Assembly (NCBI GenBank): GCA_016647705.1
Contig: CM028330.1
Location: forward strand, 35,539,534-35,603,533
Direction of reading: 5' to 3'
Length of the DNA stretch: 64,000 bases
Source: Eucommia ulmoides
Taxonomy: Eukaryota; Streptophyta; Magnoliopsida; Garryales; Eucommiaceae
Part shown: positions 57,716-64,000 of the stretch, piece by piece
How the letters are laid out: each line of letters starts with the position of its first letter
Position numbering within the stretch: the first letter of the stretch is position 1
Translations under genes and position numbers: made by a program
Notes under the pieces: model-generated
Told to the model about the DNA's origin: nothing
What the model saw: the letters and a program-made list of their open reading frames with translations, nothing else
The model's database searches: none

Positions 57716-58268
57716 AGAAGAAGAATTTACACAAACCACCCCGAAAAGAATTAAAAACCTATTTCACGGCCCATGAACGATTCGGGATGAGTAACATTTT
57801 CCGTTAAGTTTATTTCAGGTTATTGAATTGAATTATAACATCAAAATTTTGGAATCGGAATAATAAATTGGGACCGTGTGTATTACTAAATTTTATGCAA
57901 TTATTTTAATGAGATAAAAATTACCCGAAATAGTAATTTTCATAAGTAAAATGGGGAAAATGGGAAATTTCAGAACTTAGGGTCTGCATTGCACGATTTG
58001 ATTATTTTGCGTAAAATATTAAGCCCTATCATTACTAGGTTCGCAAACGGCAGCATCCCGGTAGGCTTGGGACGGTGTTGTTATTGTAGCACAAGAAGCG
58101 AGGTGAGTGTACTATTTTTTTGCTAAACTGTTTTTTGCGTATATATATGATGATATATGTGTTTGCTTACACTGTACGATTTCATAAATGATGTGGATCA
58201 AGCAGATTTTTGGAACTGTGTTGGCTTCTAAAGAAGGTTTAAAAATAATTTTCGTTAGATATGAGTAG

Positions 58269-58382
58269 ATTATATTTCTCCCCGTAAGGGGTGTGGATTA
58301 TATTTCTCCCCGTAAGGGGTGTAGATTATGTTTTTTCCCGTAAGAGGTGTGGATTATATTTCTCTCCAAAAAGGGGTGTGGA
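58269..58382 (+). repeat. 31-bp minisatellite, four units, 5' LTR only
   Basis: Units of ATTATATTTCTCCCCGTAAG plus GGGTGTGG. The 3' LTR has a single unit (about 61247-61276). The copy number changed after insertion or during reverse transcription. Confidence 0.9.
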
Positions 58383-58415
58383 TATTTCGTAAGAAAGCAT
58401 TCCTACGAATGTTAC

Positions 58416-58443
58416 GGTACCATTGCAACTCCCGATCGTGAGG
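58416..58443 (+). promoter_or_regulatory. Conserved 28-bp LTR block, 5' LTR of the 56496 element
   Basis: GGTACCATTGCAACTCCC followed by GATCGTGAGG. It differs from LTR copy A at a single position. The 3' LTR copy is at 61309-61336, with small changes at the end. Confidence 0.75.
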
Positions 58444-59060
58444 TTAAAACGATCACTATGGTTAGCCAATGTGTGCTGTAGTAGAGTGGTGGTTTGAGAT
58501 GTGAGGTTTATTTATACTGGGTGATTTATTATTTATTATGATGATCAATATGATATTTATACTAGATGGTTTTGAAATGAAACTTATAAATATTGCTTTA
58601 TTTTCGCTCCATATACTGTAAAGACTTTTACACGCTATGTGACATCTAGATACTTATGCTTGATCCATATTTAAATGATGTATTATTAGAATGTATTATT
58701 ACGTAAAGAATGTTTTATTAAAAGAAGGCAGTATACTTGCAGGCGAAATAGCTAGGAGTCGATCCCCTACTGGCACTGGGTAGAGTCCGTCGACGGTATA
58801 GCAAGGGGGAATTTCGGGAGGTGCGGCCTGAGGCGAACCTAGGAGAGGTTCATTGTCGTTTTTACCATTTGTTGTATTTAAAATATCAGGGACGGGTGTG
58901 TCCCTAGTTTTATAAGCGTTTTTATGACATGATTTTGTGATTGTATAATTATGAATGCATTCTGTCACCTTCTAGTTTTGGTTTATCGCTCAGGTGATGT
59001 CGTGTCGACGTCACATCGGCCCCATGGGTGACGGGTGCCCGGGGTGGGGGGTGATAATTT

Positions 59061-59072
59061 TGGTATCAGAGC
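59061..59072 (+). other. Primer-binding site of the 56496 element
   Basis: TGGTATCAGAGC, a perfect match to the complement of the initiator tRNA-Met 3' end, four bases after the LTR. It is followed by CTAGGTTATAGGTTCTGTAG, a common start of the Tekay leader. Confidence 0.9.
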
Positions 59073-59290
59073 CTAGGTTATAGGTTCTGTAGATTTACTA
59101 GTGCTTGTAGCGTAAAGGATCAGGAGATAGGAAGACGTATCAGTCATCTAGTCAGTAGGGGACTTTAAGATAGGGTGTCAGTGGATGTTGTTGATACTTG
59201 CGTAATAGTTAATTAACGTATATTAATTGTTGTCATTTTTCTGGTTGACCTAGTTAGTTGTTGAATTGAATTTTATGACTGATAACAGGT

Positions 59291-60067
59291 ATGGAAGGGG
59301 GAGATGAAACCTCTGGGAGTGTGAGACCCCAGGGGCAAGTGGAATCCTTGAGGCAAGTGGAGCCTCAGGAACATAGGGATAGGGAGCAAGGAAGTTTGCA
59401 TATTGTGGAATCCCACACGCAGGGTGATAGGTTGCAAGGGAGCTTAGATGCGGTCGAAAGAATTTTGCAGGCCGCTGCCCAGCTAATGGAGCAACAAGCG
59501 AGGAATATGGAAAGTCAAAGGGCCCAAAGTGATACTGCCATATCTCAGGCGGTACGACTGAAGAGGTTCAAGGAGTTAGACCCTCTGGCTTTCACCGGGA
59601 CGGCAGGTCCGGCTGATGCGGAGAATTGGATTAGAGGTATGGGTCATGTATTCGAGGCGATGGGAATTGTCGATGATAGTCGAGTTTCCCTTGCCACTTT
59701 CCAGCTAAGGGAGGAGGCCGAGCATTGGTGGGAAGAAATGAAAAGGTTGATTTCCTGTTCTGGCGAAGAGATCACGTGGGGTCGTTTCGTTGCCGTGTTT
59801 AACGAGAAATATCTTCCTCAGTCTTACTGATTCCAGATGGAGGAAGAATTTATCGTGTTGAAGCAGGGAAAGATGACAGTTCAGCAGTACGAAGTCAAAT
59901 TTGATTCTTTATCCCGTTTTTCCCCTGATCTGGTAAAGACGGAAGAGGCGAAATGCAGACGTTTCCAGAAGGGACTTCAGTTAGAGATTCGTTTCAGGTT
60001 GACAAGCAAGCAGATTAAGAATTATGCAGAGGTTGTGAATACGGCAAAGCTAGTGGAGTATTTATGA
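59291..60067 (+). pseudogene. Tekay-type gag, one in-frame stop, 3' end lost
   Basis: Starts MEGGDETSGSV, about 220 bp after the primer-binding site. After a Gln/Glu-rich lead it has the Retrotrans_gag capsid domain: FKELDPLAFTGTAGPADAEN, WIRGMGHVFEAMGI, LREEAEHWWEEMK, TWGRFVAVFNEKYLPQSY. An in-frame TGA (59828-59830) follows, and the frame then continues FQMEEEFIVLKQGKMTVQQY, LSRFSPDLV and NYAEVVNTAKLVEYL. The order is that of chromovirus gag. The stop sits where a codon one base away would restore an Arg-type residue, so it is a point mutation. The C-terminal zinc knuckle is lost because gag runs into the 3' LTR at 60063. Confidence 0.9.
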
Positions 60068-60511
60068 GTATTTCGAGTATTTATGAGTATTTTTCTCTAC
60101 TTATTTGGTGAGTGTATACATGCATGAGGATTTCGAAGTGGCTGGTAAATGTTCGGCTGTGTGGGGGTCGGTGACGTATATTCGGCGATTGTCACGGTAG
60201 TGTTAGTGGTGAGATATTTTGGTACGTTGTAGGTGTACTTTAGTGTGCATGTGCAGGCGAAGTTTGTAATCGTGTGAGTTTCGGTGTGTGGATGACCAGC
60301 CGTTGGTCGCCGGCCGACAGTGGTAGTGTGTGCATGGGTGTGTTTTGGTTCGTCAAGTGGGTAGGTGTGGGGGTCGTCGATGGCACTGTTGGGTCGCCGA
60401 CGGAGTGAGTGTGTGCATGTGAGGACCGTGTGTGTGTGTGTTTTATTCAGCTCGCCGGTGACGGCTACAGACGGTGGAGGTGACCGGCGCTGTTGCGGCG
60501 TTCATGTTGAC

Positions 60512-60550
<39 letters not shown>

Positions 60551-61949
60551 CGTTCGTTCAGCACTGTAGCGTGTGTGCGTTTCTCTGTGTGTGCGAGTGG
60601 TCGGCCAACGGCGACGGACGGTGGGCGTGTGATCAGTAAGGGTGGCTAGCAGTCTGACATCATACAAAAAACGGAAACAGGAAAAAAAAAAAAAAGAATT
60701 TGCACAAACCACCCCGAAAAGAATTAAAAACATATTTCATAGCCCATGAATTATTCGGGATGAGTAACGTTTTCCGTTAAGTTTATTTCAGGTTATTGAA
60801 TTGAATTCTAACATCAAAATTTCGGAATCGGAATGATAAATTGGGACCGTGTGTATTACTAAATTTTATGCAATTATTTTAATGAGATACAAATTACCCA
60901 AAACAGTAATTTTCATATGTAAAAAGGGGAAAATGGAAAATTTCAGAATTTAGGGTCTGTATTGCATGATTTGATTATTTTGCGTAAAATATTAATTTAG
61001 GCCCTATCATTACTAGGTTCGCAAACGGCAGCATCCCGGTAGGCTTGGGACGGTGCTGTTATTATAGCACAAAAAGCGAGGTGAGTGTATTGTCTTCTTG
61101 CTAAACTATTTTCTGCATATATATATGATGACATATGTGTTTGCTTACATTGTACGATTTCATAAATGATGTGGATCAAGCAGATTTTCGAAACTGTGTT
61201 GGCTTCTAAAGAAGGTTTAAAAATAATTTTCGTTAGATATGAGTGGATTATATTTCTCCTTGTAAGGGGTGTGGATATTTCGTAAGAAGGCATTCCTACG
61301 AATGTTACGGTACCGTTGTAACTCCCGATCGTGAAATTAAAACGATCACTATGGCTAGCCAATGTGTGTTGTGGTGGAGTGGTGGTTTGAGATGTGAGGT
61401 TTATTTATACTAGGTGATTTATTATTTATTGTGATGATCAGTATGATATTTATACTAGATGGTTTTGAAATGGAACTTATAAATATTGCTTTATTTTCGC
61501 TCCATATACTATGAAGACTTTTACACGCTATGTGACATCTAGATACTTATGCTTGATCCATATTTAAATGATGTATTATTAGAATGCATTATTATGTAAA
61601 GAATGTTTCATTAAAAGAAGGCAGTACACTTGCAGGCGAAATAGCTAAGAGTCGGTCCCCTACTGGCACTGGGTAGAGTTCGTCGACGGTATAGCGAGGG
61701 GAAATTTTGGGAGGTACGGCCTGAGGCGAACCTAGGAGAGGTTAATTGTCGTTTTTACCTTTTGCTATATTTAAAATATCAGGGACGGGTGTGTCCCTAG
61801 TTTTAGAAGTTGTTTTATGACCTGATTTTGTGATTGTATAATTATGAATGCATTCTATCGCCTTCTAGTTTTGGTTTGTCACTCAGGTGATGTCGTGTCG
61901 ATGTCACGCTAGCCCCATGAGTGACGGGTGCCCGGGGTGGGGGGTGACA
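60063..61949 (+). mobile_element. Truncated 3' LTR of the 56496 element
   Basis: Equals positions from about 57066 of the 5' LTR to its end. The junction GGAGTATTTATGAGTATTTC is followed by a second GAGTATTTATGAGTATTTTT, so a 15-16-bp phrase is repeated there. It ends GGGGGGTGACA with TSD ACTTT. Confidence 0.85.
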
Positions 61950-63416
61950 ACTTTTATATAATAAATATAAAAAACATACTTCCCTACTAGCCATAGGATC
62001 ATTTCACCTTACGATCGAGAGATATAATGGTACCGTAACTTGTACATCAGTGCAATCTAAGGTTGTCATCAGTGTTAGGGTCATTTAATATCTCCAATGG
62101 TAGGAGCCAACACGTGGTATAAACCACTCTATTATGATGATAATCATCATCGTCAACAGCAACAACAACAACAATAATAACAACAACAACAACATATATC
62201 AAGCATCTGTAGGACTTACCTTCTTGTCAGGTCACAACACAATGTTCTGTAGGACATGTCTTCCTATTAGGACTAACAACATTCTATAGGACATGCGCTC
62301 CTGTCGGGATCATATTATAACATAGTCGGATAATAATAAAAGTCACTTTACACATTTAAAATTTTACTTGATCCATCTAAAATTACAAAACCGTCCATTT
62401 CAATAAATCTTTTCTTTTTCACAATTTAGTACGAAAATATAATTTGACAATTTACATAAAAGACAGTACACTCACCTCGATATTTGTACCGTTCCAATTT
62501 TATCGGATGTCCACAAAAGTTTTGCGTTGTCTTTTTTAAAAGAAGACAACACAAAATACACACACACACACACACACACACATTTTAATTTATTTATACC
62601 TACTATACTAAAGTTAATAAAACTATATTTTAAATAACATAATAATTACAAAACTTTTAAAAGTCAAAATGAAGATTAACATATTAATCCCTAAAGTTTT
62701 TAAAATTAACTTTTAAATACCTTAATAAACCCTAAAATTTTTAAAGTAAAATTTAAAATAATATAATAGACCCCATTATATTCTAAATTTTCTAAAATGC
62801 AATTTAAAATATCCATATGTAAAATTCGGGTCTTACAGAGTGGATTAGACATATTTGGGACGGTATCTAATCAGGGTACTCAGGGTTCAATCTTTAACCT
62901 GTGAAAAAGATCAGGTTTGATCTTTAACCTTTTAAAAGGATTAGATTTTGATTCTTCCTATAATAGACTTAGGTTAATCTTTAACCTGAAAAAAGATAAG
63001 GTACTTCTTAAGCTTGCGAAAACGGAAAAGTGTAATAGTGTGAAAGTGTAAATGTTTGATTCTGAACCAACGAAAAGAATTAAGTTAACTCTGAACCTGT
63101 GAAAAGGATTGTAAGGGTTTGGTTTCTACTTGAAAAAAAAATAAAGGAATTAGTGGATTGCAAAAGCCCGATGGAGCTTGGAGGACTGGATATAGGTAAG
63201 AGTAGCTTACTGAATCAAGATAAATCTTTGTGTGCTACTTTTTATATTTATGCTATTTGGGTGTGCATTTCGTTAAATAGGTTTCCGCTATTATATAAGA
63301 TAATAATCAATTAGGAAAATTGATAACTTTTGTGTTTGAGAATTTAATTGATTCAGTTTTTATAACTAACCAATTCACCATCCCTCCCTTCTCTTGGGTA
63401 GATTTTTGGGCTAACA

Positions 63417-64000
63417 ACATCTATTAGCACGATCACTGCTATGAATCGGAGACCTTCTACTCTTCTGGGATCAATTTCCTTAGCTTGTTATCTTTAGTCT
63501 GGAAACTATCTTAGTAGTTTTGGATTGATATGTGATTTGGATCCATTCCAAAGTGGAGTGTTCAAGACTTAATAAATGAATCTCGTTTGAGGTTTGAGGT
63601 GACATGAAGATGAAAAATTTCCATTTATTACACAATTTACTTACAACGATATCAAATTGACTACTTTTACAACTTAAAACACAATATAACAAAAGTAGAA
63701 AATTGAATTACAACCATGAAAAAGAAATTTACAAGGACATAACTTTGAATTTACGAACTCGATGTACAAAAATAAAACTGAATGAAAATTCTTCTCATCC
63801 TCATGACTTTCGGGTTTCTTTTATCCAATATTGAATCCTCCTCTTAGGTATGATTTTGAATTTTGCATTCTCACAATATGAAATTTAGATTATTGACTGC
63901 ATTACAACTAAACCTTCCTTTCATTTCTTAGTTCAATTGTGTCCATGAGACTTATGGATTTGGTCTATATCAACCTATTAAATCTACTTTCCTAGATCTT
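63417..64000. other. Sequence beyond the last LTR, no gene identified
   Basis: No primer-binding site follows the LTR end at 63416. The text has no long frame and no transposon motif I recognise. A T-rich tract and TTTCATTTCTTAG near 63920-63932 could be a 3' splice site of something beyond the window, but nothing supports it. Confidence 0.4.

Larger units (their letters stand above)
58103..58742 (+). other. Conserved inverted-repeat segment with splice-like ends, 5' LTR of the 56496 element
   Basis: Begins AG|GTGAGTGTACTATTTTTTTG and ends AAGAAGGCAGTATACTTGCAG|G. The inner pair is GATGTGGATCAAGCA (58189-58205 region) and TGCTTGATCCATATTT (58659-58675 region). It holds the minisatellite and the 28-bp block. 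The 3' LTR counterpart is 61081-61635, with AAGAAGGCAGTACACTTGCAG at the right end. Confidence 0.7.
56496..61949 (+). mobile_element. Tekay-like chromovirus with broken gag and truncated 3' LTR
   Basis: Perfect TSD ACTTT (56491-56495 and 61950-61954). 5' LTR 56496-59056, TGTAAAACC to GGGTGATA. Primer-binding site TGGTATCAGAGC (59061-59072). gag 59291-60067. It then passes straight into the 3' LTR (about 60063-61949) at the point equal to 57066 of the 5' LTR. All of pol and the first 570 bp of the 3' LTR are deleted. The two LTRs are very similar over long stretches, so the insertion is fairly recent. It is the youngest layer of the right-hand nest. Confidence 0.9.
55985..62837 (-). mobile_element. 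Tekay-type solo LTR, minus strand, with a nested element
   Basis: TSD GAGTG (55980-55984 and 62838-62842), perfect. The plus strand begins GGTAACGG (first base changed from T) and ends GGGTCTTACA; the sense start is TGTAAGACCCG. Net length is about 1394 bp after removing 56491-61949 plus one TSD copy. It has inverted-repeat arms (56307-56322 and 62461-62475), an inner pair (56341-56350 and 62365-62374), the 28-bp block (62007-62034), and tandem units 'TGTAGGACTTACC' near 62210-62310. (AT)n 56116-56152; (CA)n 62553-62582. Confidence 0.8.
55622..63416 (+). mobile_element. SIRE-type LTR fragment (5' part missing) with two nested elements
   Basis: Pieces 55622-55984 and 62843-63416 match the later half of the LTR at 10316-24580, for example TTTTCATCACTAGTTTTATT, GGATTAGACATATTTGGGAC, GTGTAATAGTGTGAAAGTGT, GGTAAGAGTAGCTTACTGAA and the end TTGGGTAGATTTTTGGGC then TAACA. 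The first half is lost at the border with the LTR at 54291-55621. Confidence 0.75.

Noticed and set aside
57236..57739. Minus-strand 167-residue frame
   Set aside because: Begins in a 43-bp poly-A/T tract (poly-Phe) and runs through the GT-rich LTR leader as Thr/His repeats; composition artefact.

Overview
This 64-kb window is AT-rich angiosperm DNA, most likely from a eudicot and from heterochromatin. I found no intact host protein-coding gene and no tRNA or rRNA gene. Almost everything is LTR-retrotransposon sequence, plus one CACTA DNA transposon, a small hAT-like MITE, a SINE fragment and many microsatellites. The elements sit inside one another. Many boundaries are fixed by 5-bp target-site duplications (TSDs) that I read directly from the sequence.

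Left part (1-10.3 kb). The 3' end of an Athila-like Gypsy element (1-5805) is split by a 3.0-kb Tekay-like solo LTR (790-3794, TSD GTCTA). It abuts the decayed end of a Tat-lineage Gypsy pol gene (integrase, 5811-6822). Downstream lies a spacer with antisense ORF remnants (7.65-9.78 kb) and a minus-strand TATA promoter at 10.15 kb.

Four-deep nest (10.3-24.6 kb). A SIRE-like Copia solo LTR (10316-24580) holds a Tekay-like element (12157-24289, TSD GGTTT). That element holds a non-coding Ogre/Tat-like element (16354-23453, TSD TATAT), whose 3' end carries an extra copy of the host flank.

Middle (24.6-40.9 kb). There is a degenerate AT-rich tandem array (25.56-27.2 kb) with a MITE in it. Next comes a 4.1-kb CACTA element (29203-33315, TSD AAG) carrying pieces of two unrelated host genes on its minus strand: a CID-type poly(A)-binding-protein-interacting protein (PAM2 motif and start of an RRM) and a VIH/PPIP5K inositol-pyrophosphate kinase. 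A decayed SIRE-like element (34.85-40.6 kb) follows, split by a minus-strand Tekay-like solo LTR (37248-39516).

Right part (40.9-64 kb). A SIRE-like Copia element (40867-53852) keeps both LTRs, primer-binding site, polypurine tract, a gag remnant and a scrap of RNase H. Each LTR was later hit by another solo LTR (41609-43682 and 50736-53523). After an inverted-repeat and Z-DNA-like segment and a minus-strand Tekay-like solo LTR (54291-55621) there is a triple nest: a SIRE LTR fragment (55622-63416) holds a minus-strand solo LTR (55985-62837, TSD GAGTG), which holds a young Tekay-like element (56496-61949, TSD ACTTT) with a gag gene broken by one stop codon and fused by deletion to its own 3' LTR.

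Most notable: (1) the CACTA element with two captured genes; (2) a conserved structure inside all six Tekay-type LTR copies (nested inverted repeats with splice-like ends around a short tandem array and a 28-bp block); (3) the anomalous duplicated flank in the Ogre-like element; (4) clusters of W-box-like TTGAC/GTCGACC motifs in the SIRE-type LTRs. Lineage names rest on motifs I recognise, not on database searches.
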